Below, piece after piece: positions 34,745 to 46,337 of a stretch of DNA of 64,000 bases. A program made the position numbers and the translations under genes. The DNA comes from Blasia pusilla (Eukaryota > Marchantiophyta > Marchantiopsida > Blasiales), in assembly GCA_050084515.1 (NCBI GenBank), contig CM114271.1:61752001-61816000 (forward strand), in the 5' to 3' direction. A model generated the notes under the pieces. That model ran no database searches. It saw only the letters and a list, made by a program, of their open reading frames with translations, and was not told the DNA's origin. How positions within the stretch are numbered: the first letter of the stretch is position 1; every line of letters starts with the position of its first letter.

Positions 34745-35895
34745 GTTAAAGAGGACTTTATTTTATCTTATTTTTAACAATAACAATGAACTCCAAACGA
34801 AGATTGAAAGGATGTTGTCATGCATTGTAATAAAATATTTAATTATAGTTTAGGGAGACTCTATATACCCTTTCCGAACGCCTTATTATAATAATACCAT
34901 TTTCTCGATTTTTTTATAATCTTAACATATTATGTTCTACTTTCTAATTTATAAGTCTTAATTAGAACACAACTCCATTAAATAAACTGATCAATATGAA
35001 AAATTTATGAACCTACGGACTCCACTTCTTTAAAAACAGATTTCTCCCCAAGCAATTTGATGAGGTTTAGTGAGTTTCTCCTAGATGATCTTACGTTTGG
35101 ATTTACATATTTATTTTGAGAGTGGGTTAATAGACTTGAGACCATGAAATAGTCTCAAGGAATAGTTGTTATCTATTTGATCTAGATAAAGAGTGCAAAT
35201 CAGGGGTAAAGATCTGAATTTTGAACAATTAAGAGCATTAGTATCCATATCGTGTTTGTTGAATTTTCGAAAGCCACAATCAACACAAGAGAGATAGGAG
35301 GACAAATGGGGTATCCCCATTTGAGTACTAGTTGCAATGGGATCTATATCATGTTATATATATATATATATTAGTAGCTTAGTGCTTAGGCAATGCACTA
35401 GGCAAGGCTTTAGGTGGATGGAGGGAGAGAGGTAGGGATAGACAAACAATTTGTAAACTGGAAAATCGAGTCATATAGAGAGGATGTTAAATTACTACAA
35501 GGGAAAATAAATCACATGTAATATTTCCAAAAAAATTTCAAACATTTCCAAGAAGAATTGCGATTCAAAAATCCATGTTTTTATTGGCAAACATCTTCTC
35601 GTTAAATATTTCTTATATCTATTGAAAATGGATATTTTTTTAAGAAAAATTTCAATGAGACATTTGTCATGTCTTTTGTAGCGGAATAGAGAATATGAAT
35701 ATGTTGTATTGGGGGGTTTCACACATTACTTGCACTAAGTCAAGGATAACATGCCAAGGAGTATGATACTTTTAGTGTGTAAGTTATCCCCTATTTTGGG
35801 ATTATTTGGAGATCTTTTTAGTAACTTTCTTTCTCAAGTAAGTTGGCTATTTTTGGTAGAGTTGAAGTATTTTTGCAAAGTTATGCTTGATTCAC
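34745..35895. other. AT-rich DNA without gene
   Basis: Short motif-free ORFs only. An (AT)n tract lies at 35355-35370, directly beside the Helitron-like end at 35370. Confidence 0.45.
35370..35402 (-). mobile_element. Possible Helitron-like 3' end
   Basis: On the minus strand CCTAGTGCATTGCCTAAGCACTAAG folds into a stem of six to seven pairs (TAGTGC/GCACTA) and is followed by CTACTAAT. CTAAT fits the CTRRT rule but is less usual than CTAGT. Only one copy was seen. Confidence 0.35.
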
Positions 35896-35899
35896 TATC

Positions 35900-36064
35900 G
35901 CATATGAGGTTCGGGAGAGGGCATGGGAGAGAAGGGCATGTCTCAAGAAAAGAGAACTTGAGAGCCCTTTTTCTCTTTGTTGGACCTTATTGCATAAGGC
36001 AAAGGAGTTATGGTAATCCTTACGTTGTGAATAACCCAAGCCTCTCAACCTAAGCACAAATTTT

Positions 36065-36118
<54 letters not shown>

Positions 36119-36243
36119 ATGATTCTTAATTTTATTCCAAATATATTAGTATATGATCATCTCTATCATTGAGTATGACATCTATTATTTTTTGGTATAT
36201 GGATTGTGATAGTGATATATGTTGTGTTGCAATGTAGAAGTGC
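35900..36243 (+). repeat. Diverged LTR remnant of the element A family
   Basis: 35920-36060 matches the R/U5-like part of the LTR at 1900-2060 (GAACTTGAGAGCCCTTTTTC, TCTCTTTGTTGGACC, GCATAAGGC, AACCCAAGCCTCTCA). A 49-bp (GA)n tract follows, in the place of GAGAGAGAGTACACAC of the LTR. Then 36129-36243 matches the LTR start (TTCCAAATATATTAGTAT to GTTGTGTTGCAATGTAGAAG). The order, LTR rest followed by LTR start, is the same as at 1850-2247. Confidence 0.6.
36068..36116. repeat. (GA)n microsatellite, 49 bp
   Basis: An uninterrupted GA dinucleotide run of about 24 units inside an LTR remnant. It probably grew from the short GAGAGAGAG seen at the same place of the LTR at about 2050. Confidence 0.95.
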
Positions 36244-36244
36244 T

Positions 36245-39200
36245 TAACATATTTCTAGCTTATGTTTTCCATAAACACTCATGGAAAATAATTTCGGAGT
36301 TTTGGTACTAGTTATTTCTTGCAAAAAGATTCAATAATTAATTTTCAAAAAACTTTATGGTGATTGAAATATAGTATGATATTTTCCCTATGAATTTTCT
36401 TGCAAAATTTTCACATCATAGTTGGTGGAATTATTTCTCTATTGCATCGAGACAGTAGGAAGCTATAAATATTTTGGTTTTAATCTCGTCTCAATTGATC
36501 AAATGAGTTTTTTTTCAACGCCAAGATCAACGTTCAAAAAACTTTCCTATTTTTTTATCTAGGTCAAGTGACTTGTTGCCTAGATTGATGGTGACCTAGA
36601 AACCTATATGCATCGATTATCCTTTTTATATCTTTCTTCTTTTTCTTTTTTTCATTGGCGAGGGGAGGATTTTCTCTTCTCTTTTGGCTCTTCCAATCCT
36701 AAGGACATTCGTCATAGATTCCAACCTCTAATCCTCCTGGATTTGCCCCAAAGCACTCCCAACCTTGAGCTTTGCATGTGGAAGACTTAGGCTAAGTCCA
36801 AAAAACTCAACCGATGGCGCGTTCAGTAGATAGCTGAAAAATTGCCAAACACTAATCAGATCGAATCTTCCCAAGTGCGTATCTTATCCCTAGGAAGATT
36901 CTTCCCCAAGCCTAAACTAATCTCCCCAATTTTTTTCCTATACCGGAGCATGTCGGTTAATGCCTCAAGGTAGGTCCCTAAAAGTGCCTTAGCTCAGACT
37001 TAAAACATGGTCAAATATGAATCACGGTTAGTTCCTTCTTCAAGAACTTGAGTGGATAGGGAGGGAGTGTATGCCCCCTAAGGCTTATAGGTTCTTTTGG
37101 GTTATCCATGGCAACCCCACCTTCCCCTTGGGCCCGTGATTTTGGACCTCAACCCAAGCATGATTCCTAACTCGCGGATGTGCCTTTGACTAGTTATCCA
37201 TCAAAATAGTTTAGTAGAGGCTTCTTGCACATTATGCAACTTTCAACTCCCCAAATGTATCTTGGAGCTTGGACCTATGTTTCATGTGTCTCATGGCTAG
37301 TGTCCATCTTGACTCCTTATTTTGCGTCTCATGGTTGTCTTACTGCCCATCGCATTTTTGACTAGTCTTGTGACGTCTTGCCTATCTTGACTACTCACAT
37401 GTTCCTTACTTCTCACCCTTGATTTGATGCTTGTCTCCAAGGTCTCAAAATTTCTTTCCTTACCTTTTTCTCTACGAGTAACTACGTCTCTTTCTCGTCG
37501 TGCACGTGCACGTCTCACCTAACTTTAGTCCCATGGCTCTAATAAGATAAGAAAAAGTAGACACTAAGTTAGAGGAATCACTAAGGATAGAAGTGTATTA
37601 TTTAAGATTAGGCCAAAGGATGATAGGATTGGGACCCACATCAGAAAAAAAATATGACTTGGAAGATAAGGAGCAGATAAGATAAAGAGTCTCTTAGTTC
37701 GGGACATGTGGCACACAAAGGAAGGTGCATATGGATAGGAGGACATATGGAAAGCATATAAGAAAAGTAATTGTATGACCAATAGAGAGAGATAAGGTAG
37801 ATTCAAACTTATTGGTCTTGGATGTAAGGAGAAGGGATGAATCAAGAGTATACAAAGATGGGAGAAAGGCCTTAGAGCTCATTCTTACTTCTCGGACTAA
37901 GGTCCTTATGTTGGCATACCATAGTCTTATAGCTGCATGTTCCACCACCATTCCTAGTCTCGCAACTAGCTAATCTAGGTTCCAAATTTGGTGGGTCACA
38001 CCAAGATCTTTCCTCCTCAGACCTACAATCATGACTCGCTTCCCAGGTCCCTTCTAGTATGAGCGACATAAACTCAACTATTTCTGATGATAGTAAGGTG
38101 AGGAGATGGCTTACAAGAGCCATCGTTCTCATGTTGAGCATAGGAAACATAGTCCTTCTATTTTTGGTTGGAGCTATAATGTTTAGGGAGGATAGATGCG
38201 GCTTGACAAATAAATAAATAAATAAATACATAAATTCATATCAATATTATTGAGAGTAAATGTGGTCAAGTGTGCCATATTTATTTGGATTTTTCATGAG
38301 AAAGATGGGAGTGGGGTTGGAGAAAATTCATTGTGTTCAAGTAGGTAGTTTAATTGTCTCACCAATAGTCCTTGTGGAACTATTTTTCATTGAGAATTCT
38401 ATTTTTTGTTCAAAAGACTAGTAAGGCAATGTGACATTGGAGTAGTGGTAGAGTTTTCAGAGGTAGAAGTGGTCATGTGTGGCATAAACGTATGGCAAAA
38501 TGAGAATCTTGGCAAAGAAACATCATAAATTTGTAGAGAGGAAAGAAAAGTATAAAGAAGAATCCCTAGCCATCAGGGATAATCAAGGAAAAAAATTAGG
38601 TTTTTCTCATGGCATGCTAGAAGACCATATAGCAGTTGAGAAAGTCGTTATTGGATTTTGGTTAGTAATGGGAGTTACAGCAAGGAGAGCGGAGAAGTTT
38701 CAACAAAGGCATGTGGGAATCTGTGACATGTACATGGCATCTAGAATCATGTGCAAATCAATCCTATGTGATCCATGTACATGTATATATTTGTGTGGAT
38801 ATGATGGCAGTCCACAACCACATGGTCCTGGTAGATGGCTTTGGCCTGACCTGACTTATTTTCTTTCTGACTGATTTTTGTGCATTACTCACAATCCGCC
38901 TAATCAAGAATTTCCTTGCGTTGCCTAGTTTCTTGTTTTTTTTGGGTAATTTGGACATCTTTTGAACTAAGAGTTTTGTAAGGTTTTCTAAATTTTTTTG
39001 CGATGCATGCTTTTTCCACCAATGTTTGGCCCCATGTTGCGCAACCAAAAATTATTTTATGTAGGATGCATTGACTAGTCATGAGTTTTTCAAAGGGTGG
39101 TTGGACTCACGAGTTTTGGCACGCCAATACACACCAATAGTTCACATGCAATAGAGTGATAAGGTGGTGACACAATCACTGGTACTAACTAGTATGTTCT

Positions 39201-39900
39201 CACCCATACATGTCACTTGATGTTTGAGGACATTTTTGTGTCATGCAATTTGGCGCAAGATATGGAGTAGCCTATTGTTATTGAGGGTGCTAGATATCTA
39301 CCATCTAGTTGAACTTGCCAGAAACCTTGTAGAGGTGATTGAATGGTCGAGTGTGACTATGTGAGTAGAGTCGTGATTCTAGGGGAGATGGATGAGGAGA
39401 TCTAGTGTAGATCCCTCTTCTCAATAGCATATTTTTTGGATACGAAGATTTCCCAAGTATGGTTCTTAAGAACGAAATGACATTCCCATTAGCTTAACTA
39501 AGCTAGTGAGGAGTGTGGGAACCATAGAGTGAGCTTGAGAAGGCAAGGCTTGTTTTTATCAAAAAATTCTTCCAAGTTTTGGAGGAACGGAAAAATTTAA
39601 GTAGTGGTGCAACTACATAGAAGAGAGTGAGGTACCAAGAGTCTTTTGGTAAGGAACCACTCATGCTTCCATCTATGGCATCATTTTTGATATTAGATAA
39701 CAAGTCATTTGTTATGATTGCAAGCGATAAGAGTATTTCGTGGAGAAACATGGTTGACATAGATGTTAATACTATAAAAAAAAATTTCATGTATGATATG
39801 CATTATTGATTTGCATGATCTCATGTGAGATTTCCACACATGATATGATTTCTTGGAGATTTAAATCCCAACACAGTTCAACCCTTTCATGCCATGGAAG
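36245..39900. other. AT-rich DNA with unrecognised ORFs
   Basis: The ORFs (for example 37872-38231 minus, 38500-38874 plus) carry no motif I know. An AAAT-type microsatellite lies at about 38209-38228. No element ends could be fixed. A hairpin AACCCTT/AAGGGTT (39870-39905) lies directly beside the LTR start at 39906. Confidence 0.4.
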
Positions 39901-39905
39901 GGTTT

Positions 39906-40036
39906 GTCGTATGCATACACATTTCTACACAACATATGTGACTCTCACTAAATACACACACAAACATACAAGATAGCATACTAACTCATAGCTAGCATCC
40001 AAACATCAAGACGATTGAGTACCAAAATATCTCCAA
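39906..40036 (-). repeat. LTR start of element B (about 130 bp)
   Basis: The minus strand reads TTGGAGATATTTTGGTACTC and ends near GTGTATGCATACGAC, matching 1480-1604. The polypurine tract before it (40037-40052) has lost its G-run (CTAGGCGAG). After this module the LTR similarity stops, as in the other short copies. Confidence 0.75.
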
Positions 40037-40239
40037 TCACTCGCCTAGCTGGTGATAAGGTCCCTCTAACTCCATATAGCTAGCTATCCCTACCTACCAT
40101 GACACACATCTCTAAGATGCTAAGAGAAAAAAGGTCGGGTGCTCATGTGGCCCCATTGTTAGTTGCCTTTTTGTCATCCAAATCACAAACATAAATCTGG
40201 ATCTATGACTACTTAGTATCTACTCTATATAAATGTGGA

Positions 40240-40362
40240 TCACATCCATCATCCCCGAGGAACCCTAGTTAAAGGTGGTGTCAGACATGCCATGTGCCAC
40301 CCTCTCGAATACCCATCATAGACTAGCATCGTGGCTGCCCCACAGGAAGAACCACACAACAT
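40240..40362 (-). pseudogene. PHD finger of element B
   Basis: Minus strand: RCMLCGSSCGAATMLV, then YDGY in place of CDGC, then SRGWHMACLTPPLTRVP. CMLC, His and the sixth ligand Cys keep the same spacing as the finger at 1172, and Trp-His-Met-Ala-Cys stays in one frame here, which confirms the reading across the one-base deletion in element A. CDGC to YDGY changes two zinc ligands (TGT to TAT twice), so this copy could not fold as a full finger. It follows the integrase C-terminal domain directly. Confidence 0.75.
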
Positions 40363-40419
40363 GCAACGTAAACCTGCAAGAACTACTGCTAAGCTAAAAT
40401 CAACTCTCCTATAAATGTT

Positions 40420-41755
40420 AGGAAGGTGACATGATACATAGTGACGTACATGGTCCTTCTAAACCATAAAATCGTGTCCCTCCAATAAGAGAACAGTGGA
40501 TAGCAAGACATCACGCATCCTCAGGATGGTGTGCCCTACAATCGCATCCAGCTTCGTGGGTGCCGTCTATTGCAAGTAGACATAGTCTCTGTGATGAAAC
40601 CTCAGGATGGTTGGTCGATAACCACCTCCCCAAATAGTCACATACCTCAAACTATCTTAATGTTGCGGAATCGCCAAGTTTTCAAATGCCATAGGCATAA
40701 CTCTCCGAAACAACTCAACCCTTTGAGATCATGCTTGCATTGATACATTAGGATCATCAAGGTTCAACACCTCACTCACATTATGACTTATGACCACAAG
40801 TAAATCATGCTCTGGGCCATACACAAAAAAGATGGTAAGAAAGACACTAAGGATGCATGCCTGCTAAATGTGTATCCCATCATCAACCATGGTTGCACAA
40901 AAATGGATAAGTCCATACCTAGGATGGACACAGACAAAATTTTTTGGACATGTCCACAGACATAGATTACATTGCAAGAGGTGAGACCCATACTTATAGT
41001 TCATAATGGAAGGTAGGGCAAGGGCGAATGTGGAGGGAAGAAGAAATGGGAGAGTATGGAGCACAAAGGCAAGTTGGGGGAATGAGAAAGAAGGAGAAGG
41101 TGGGGCCCATATTGACATGTTCTTCCATAGGATGGACGTATGTCCACGGACGTAGACATATCTTCAAAAACAACATGTACGTGAACACGAGCTTTATCCA
41201 CATGCAAAATTTCACCAAGCGCAGCAAGTGTAGGTCCCCATCTCCTATGTGATCCCTCTACAAGCTATACTTGCGTAAACCACCCTAGACAATCTGCTCA
41301 CTCTTTACGCTAATGCCTCTGTCTCAAGATGATCTCAAAAAGTAGTGCGGTGATCAATCAAGGTATGATCCCTATAAAACTCTGTAGCCTGGTTTGTGAA
41401 CACCTCACCTAGTCCACCATAATGACTCAACACTTGATATAAGAAGGTAGGCTCTACTACCTCTTTGGCTTTGTCAGGCAATGCAACCAACTCTGTTCAC
41501 TTTGAGAAGTGCTTGACCATCACCAACACATAACGACTATGGCACTCGTCAAAGGTTAAGGTCTTGCAAAATCCAAACTCCATCCATAACCTAAACCCAT
41601 CATCGAAAATAAATATAATTTTGTAGTTGAAGCATTGAATGATGCCCGAACCCGATCACACACCATACACATGGCAACAAACTGCTGCACATCAGTTTGT
41701 ATGCCTTGCCACTTGTAATGTACAACTCAAGGAAAAAGGCACTCTTTCTATGGCA
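40420..41755 (-). pseudogene. Integrase of element B (core and C-terminal part)
   Basis: From 41755 downwards: WQGIQTDVQQFVAMCMVCDR (second half of the HHCC zinc domain, CMVC intact), LDFARPLTFDECHSRYVLV, VKHFSKWTELVALPDKAK (the catalytic Asp of the usual VDxFSKW is Lys), LSHYGGLGEVFTNQATEF (Asp to Asn as in element A), then TLIDH and stops. After the MITE at 40891-41212 it resumes as RFSRHASL-type sequence and the C-terminal domain (GGGYRPTILRFHHRDYVYLQ). Several stops break it. Integrase would insert the cDNA. Confidence 0.8.
40891..41212 (+). mobile_element. MITE of the GGTTGCA family, copy 3, inside the integrase
   Basis: It starts GGTTGCACAAAAATGGATAAG and ends TTTATCCACATGCAAAAT. The uninterrupted integrase at 655-700 shows the empty site: GCCAACCAC. 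Here the left flank is ATCAACCAT (40882-40890) and the right flank ACCAAGCGC (41214-41222), both equivalent to that site, so the insertion duplicated 8-9 bp. Inside are GAAGAAATGGGAGAGTATGG, GGTGGGGCCCATATTGACAT and GGACATGTCC. No transposase is coded. Confidence 0.8.
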
Positions 41756-43224
41756 AAGCATTAAGTTTGTTCCCAAGCGACCACTATTTTATGAGTAAAG
41801 AGAGGTTTTATAAGAAATAACAAGAATAACTCCTTCTTTACTAACTTTACTTACTAACTAAATACACCGTCTTTACGAGTACAAAAGAATAAAAAGATTT
41901 TCTTCCCTTTTGGACAAGACTCTTGTCAAGTGCAAACAAAGACTCTTTTGAATCTGCAATAATAAAGCTCCACGAAGACCTCAAAGAGACCTTAAGAATG
42001 GCGGCTTACCCTACTTTCAAAACTGAATCTATCATGGCAAGTTACTCACTTTCCAACAGCTTTCCTAAGCTCTTCTTGATTTCCTTCGAGAATTCCGAAA
42101 CTATAAGACTCAACTCTCATCTCTACTGTAGCCCAATAGGATCCACATTCAATTCCGCACATCAGAAAGCATGAGAGAAGACACTTCTACTACATCAAAG
42201 AGTGGAAAGAACTACAAAGGATTACAAGCTTCAGAAAGTAAAAGACTCTTCACCTTGGATCATCCCCCAACAACATATCCACACAATCATAATAAGTACT
42301 AGGAAATTCCATACACAAGGGAATGATCCCTCTTCATCTAATTAGTTACGAGTATTTGGGAGATTCAGGACACTAGGGAATGACCTCGTGCTTCTGTGCT
42401 CTATTCCTTAAATAATAGTCTTTTACAATTTCAGATTGGTCCTCGTATTCTACTCTAGATTTCTAATTGCTAATCCTACCCTCCTCACTTCAGATTCTCC
42501 AACCCTTCACCTTCCTAGGTCGGTTGGTTGCCTTGGCAATTCAGTTCCGCTCCCTTATTAACTGTTGCTCCGTTCCATTTCCGGCTTCCAAAATTTCCGC
42601 GACGTTTTGGTCTTCACAATCTTCGTGCTCTTCGCAGTCTTCGTAGTCTTATCTTTGCGCTCCTATCTTTGCGATCCTATCTTCGCAAAGACTCTTATCC
42701 TAATGCTGCTGCAAAGAGTCCTGCTTGCAATTTCCTTTCAATCCGCTTTCTTAAAAAATTCTTTCTATTTTCTATTCTTTATACACCTTTACACTTTTGT
42801 GAAGACTTTTTGATTTCTTCGGCTCCTTCTTCTTCCTTCTTCTTCCTTCTTCTTCCTTCTTAGTCTTTGCTCGTAGGTCTTTGCTCTTCATTCTTTATAC
42901 CGAGTCTTCGCACAAAGACTACTTTCAGTCTCCTTTTACAAAGAAGCTTTTTCCAATCTTCGTTGACAATCTTCACCACTATTGTTACTGTAGTCTTCCT
43001 TGTGAAGTACCCGTGCCTCTTTCTTTTCCAATATTTTCCTATTATTACATGATTCTCACTCTTCCAAGATAGTCCTCAATCTCTTAGTATCTCATGTCCT
43101 CTCATCAGAGTTTTATCAGTCAATATTTTCACACAAATTCAGTAAAGTATGCCTTTCTACTTCTAGTATTGAGTCTTTAGTCTTCACTCAAGGAAGACTT
43201 ATGTACAAAAAATGCTCTTTCTGT
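41756..43224. mobile_element. 1.45-kb segment inserted in the integrase N-terminal region
   Basis: Integrase sequence stops after LLQIQYWW (minus, about 43250) and resumes at WQGIQTDV (about 41718); normally these are within a few residues of each other. The DNA between is AT-rich, with many AAGACTC words and TTCTTCC repeats (42826-42862). CTCTTTCT occurs near both edges (about 41737 and 43214), which might be a duplicated target. No ORF in it has a motif; the longest is 42528-42863. Its class is unknown. Confidence 0.5.
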
Positions 43225-43500
43225 CAAAATTTCAAAAATGTAGGCACTACACCACCAATATTGTATTTGGAGCAAGCTGTATGTTCACTTCATTCCAAAG
43301 TTACCAAACTCCTTGTGGGCATCTTGCACCAAACGTGCTCTTTGTGAAGGATAAGGCACTATGCGTACTCTACCATCCTCCCAAACTCGTGATAAATGCG
43401 TCCCCTCTCGCCGAAACCATATGGCTCGTTGGAGGATCTGATCCTCTCTAGCATCCATTCTGCTTGCGACGCTGCTAGTACGCAAGTACTCCAAGACTAC
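43225..43500 (-). pseudogene. Integrase zinc-domain start of element B
   Basis: The frame at 43494-43285 reads EYLRTSSVASRMDAREDQIL, then WFRREGTHLSRVWEDGRVRI (the short strand region before integrase) and LVQDAHKEFGNFGMK, where the His of AHKEFGNFG fits the HHCC motif (H-x3-G-H/N-x-G). TYSLLQIQYWW follows past a stop. It links RNase H to the integrase core. Confidence 0.7.
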
Positions 43501-43795
43501 TCCAGCCTTGTGAATATCTTAACCACATGTAGGTTCCTCACCAGCCTTTGGATCTAAGGGCTCTCCATCAAACCTCACCATCAAAGTCTCAACACTTTGT
43601 CTCACCATAGCCAAAAAACCCAACTAGGCTGACGCGTGCCATTTGAACACTATCTCCTCATCACTCTCTCCATGCACTCACTTAGGCATGGATTACGGCT
43701 CAACCCATCTACATCCTGGTTGAGGGTCCCAGTTCGATGCATCACCTAAAAATAATATTCTTGCAATAATAGAACCCACCTCGCAAGCTTCCTTG

Positions 43796-44137
43796 TTACC
43801 TTATCAAACACAACCACTTAACTGGTTGATGATCAATAATGATGATAAATTGGTTGCCGAATAAAGAAAATCTGAAATGTGTGATAGCCCACACTTCAGC
43901 CAAGTACTCACCTTGATACAAGATATTCTTTGCCTCTGCAATGTTGTTCAAGCATCTAGCGTAAACTACCATGAACTCCCTATCCTCATGGTCTTGTTGG
44001 ATGAGCACCACTCCAAGCCCCAAAATTCTCCAATCCGTATGCAACTGGAAAGGCCAACCCTTGATCAATCTCCTTAATATGGGCACGAACGTCCAACTAT
44101 CCTTGAGTAGTTGAAATGCTCTCTCTTGCTCATCCAC
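43796..44137 (-). pseudogene. RNase H of element B
   Basis: A 113-codon open frame begins with the RT connection (DEQERAFQLLKDSWTFVPIL) and then gives FQLHTDWRILGLGVVLIQQD, YARCLNNIAEAKNILYQGEY and FIIIIDHQPVKWL. The acidic residues expected in Ty3 RNase H (TD, GE, IDH) are all present. It removes the RNA strand during reverse transcription. It lies between RT (YIDD at about 44480) and integrase, which fixes the Ty3 order. Confidence 0.85.
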
Positions 44138-44320
44138 CCAGTGTCACTTGTGATCTACCTTGATCAACAAGGTTAGTGGCTTTGCAATCAAAACCAAAAC
44201 CATGGATATACCGTCGATAAAAGTTTTCCAATCCCATGAATGCAAAAACTCGACTCAAATCTGTAGGGCATGGAATGTGTGAGATAGGCTCTACCTTCCT
44301 CTACTAATCACCAAGGCCAC

Positions 44321-45170
44321 CTAGATATGTCGTATGATCCAAGTACTCAATCTGCTCATAGAGAACTTGCACTTTCTTGGATGTAGCTTTATCCCATGTA
44401 ACTGCAATCTTCGGAACACCTCCTCTAAATGTCGCTCATGTTCCTCAACCGTGATGCTAAGGACTATGATGTCATCAATGTAACATCTCGTAAAATCTAG
44501 ACCCGCCAAGACCTTGTCCATGACTCTTTGAACCTATGCCGATATGTTCTTGAGTCCAAATGGTTAGAACCACCACTAGTACAAACAATCCTTCCCGTGA
44601 GGACTGATTCCCCAAAATATTGTATTCTACCTATCCTCGACTTTGACAGGCAGTTGATGATATCCGACTCGGAGATCTAATGAATTGAAGACCTATGCAT
44701 ATCCAATAGCATCAAAGATCTCCTCAAGAGTGGGCATAACATACTTTTCAAAAAATTTATGTTGAGTGATAGGTCGGTAGTCTCCACACATCCGCCTATC
44801 TATCTAGTTTCCATGCACATTCTTTTTGGCAAACATGACAATGGAAAATGCTTACTCTCCATGCAACATCTCCTCTACTCTTGCTCTAACCAAGTCTTGG
44901 TTCCTACTCTAAATCACAGCCCTTTCCATATCATTGTACTTGTAGGGTCGTTCAAATAACAACGTGTGGCTAGAAAGCTCAATGCAGATCCCTAGATCCT
45001 TCAGCGTATCCAAATCATACATAGAAAATACAAAACAACTCTTATGGCACCTAAGGAAATTATGTATCTAGTGCCAATCTCCCCTTGTCAATTTAAAGTC
45101 CATATCTGGCTCCAAATTTTCCATCGTGACTAGTGTAGTACTATCTAGCGCGGATATCCGTGGTTGCTAT
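44321..45170 (-). pseudogene. Reverse transcriptase of element B
   Basis: From 45170 downwards: MENLEPDMDFKLT, FERPYKYNDMERAVI, then HGE with a stop for the Tyr of HGEYAS, AKKNVHGN, RRMCGDYRP, VMPTLEEIFDAIGYA, FNSLDLRVGYHQLPV (first catalytic Asp in SLDL), FWGISPHGK, FGLKNISA, VMDKVLAG and CYIDDIIVL (YxDD box at 44482-44471). The order and spacing match Ty3 RTs. At least six in-frame stops are present, so it is dead, but it gives the full domain that element A has lost. It begins right after the methyltransferase end region. Confidence 0.88.
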
Positions 45171-45499
45171 GGTGTAACCCTATCTCGAGCAATAGAACTT
45201 GACTACTCCTTTGTAGCCAACTTTGAACTCTCTTCTCCTTGGCATGCCGGACCATGTACCACGCTTGATACTATAGTTGCCATCTCCCACATACTTGTAA
45301 GACATCCCAAGAAGCTAAGTCAAAGGGTATCTCTTCCGATCATCCCTGATATGTCAATCTCCTCAAACCTTGCCCCAAACCACTACCTAAACCGTCTTGG
45401 TAGGCATGGGGCTCACCAACACAATAGTTGTGATATGTTGTAACCTCATCCAACGCTGCTAAGCTACTCCTAAGTTGAAAATCCATATCAAGCACTTCA

Positions 45500-46325
45500 G
45501 GTCCATCGCCTTAACCAAGACATGACGTCGAGATGCCTTTGATACTAATGGTACTAACATAACTCAGACTCACTCCTATGGGAAATCCCATCACCCGCTC
45601 TTGCTCATCTGCGTTGGGCTTCACCAATTGATATGCATGGTCATCCCAAACTATGCCAGGACCAACTTCCTTATACGCAAAGGAAGGGGGAAAACTCACA
45701 AAAGTGGGAAAGGTTGCATGCGGCCTACCTATCCTACTTGTCACAATCAATGATGGTCGATCATCGTACCTCACTGCATATGATCGATGGCTAGGATCCT
45801 GAATAAAATCCACCAAAAAATAATAGAGGCGCTCCACTCTTGCATACGCACTCCACAACACCTCGTGTGGCACCAAGTTTGTCTATCATAAACACATGCC
45901 ATATGCTCTGAACCTACACTCACCACATCCAAGAATATTGCATAGCCAATCCATGCACGCACTTGATGTGCACTCGTCACCACTCATGACTGCGAATCGT
46001 CCAAGATTGGTACATTCTCTAGTGAGTAAGATGGAAAACGAGACTAAGTGTTGCAAGATCCTCATCATCTCCCAAAATATTTTGGTTTCTATGTCAACTA
46101 ACCTACCACCTCCTCTAGCACTCGATTGGACTTGACATGGCCAATCTACAATAACAAAAAATCAATGGTCACTACCCACTCCAAGTCCTACGCCCCTAGA
46201 AAAATAATGTCCCTTAGTAAGGAACTCTGATACCCTTGTACGGCCGGAAAACCCGTATGGAGAGGAGTGTTATGGTAGCAACAACGTTTCGTGGAGAAGA
46301 GATGCCTTTGTGGGGCTCGAGTGAG
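45500..46325 (-). pseudogene. Cytosine-C5 DNA methyltransferase, catalytic and C-terminal part, inside element B
   Basis: The enzyme family transfers a methyl group from S-adenosylmethionine to C5 of cytosine. Minus-strand motifs in order: AVQGYQSSLLRDIIFLGA (46240-46190); DWPCQVQSSARGGG with the catalytic PCQ at 46140-46132, then IFWEMMRIL; ENVPIL (46019-46002), the ENV motif VI; VRAWIGYAIFLDVVSVGS; TNLVPHEVLWSAYARVE (from 45885); and the recognition region TSRIGRPHATFPTFVSF, ending ADEQERVMGFPIGV, the motif IX/X side. Three frames and several stops are used, so it is a pseudogene. Motif I lies beside it on the other strand (46338-46643) because of an inversion. It sits between protease and RT, so it was part of the polyprotein. 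Confidence 0.85.
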
Positions 46326-46337
46326 GATCTTTGACGC

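Noticed and set aside
38209-38228. AAAT repeat as part of a CRISPR-like array
   Set aside because: It is a simple microsatellite; no spaced repeats or cas genes occur anywhere in the window.
39160-39220. TACTAGT with a possible hairpin as another Helitron end
   Set aside because: The stem is too weak to support the call.
46225-46234. CTCTGATACC, the reverse complement of GGTATCAGAG, looks like an initiator-tRNA primer-binding site
   Set aside because: In the right frame it encodes GYQSS of the methyltransferase (AVQGYQSSLLRDI), and no LTR ends beside it.
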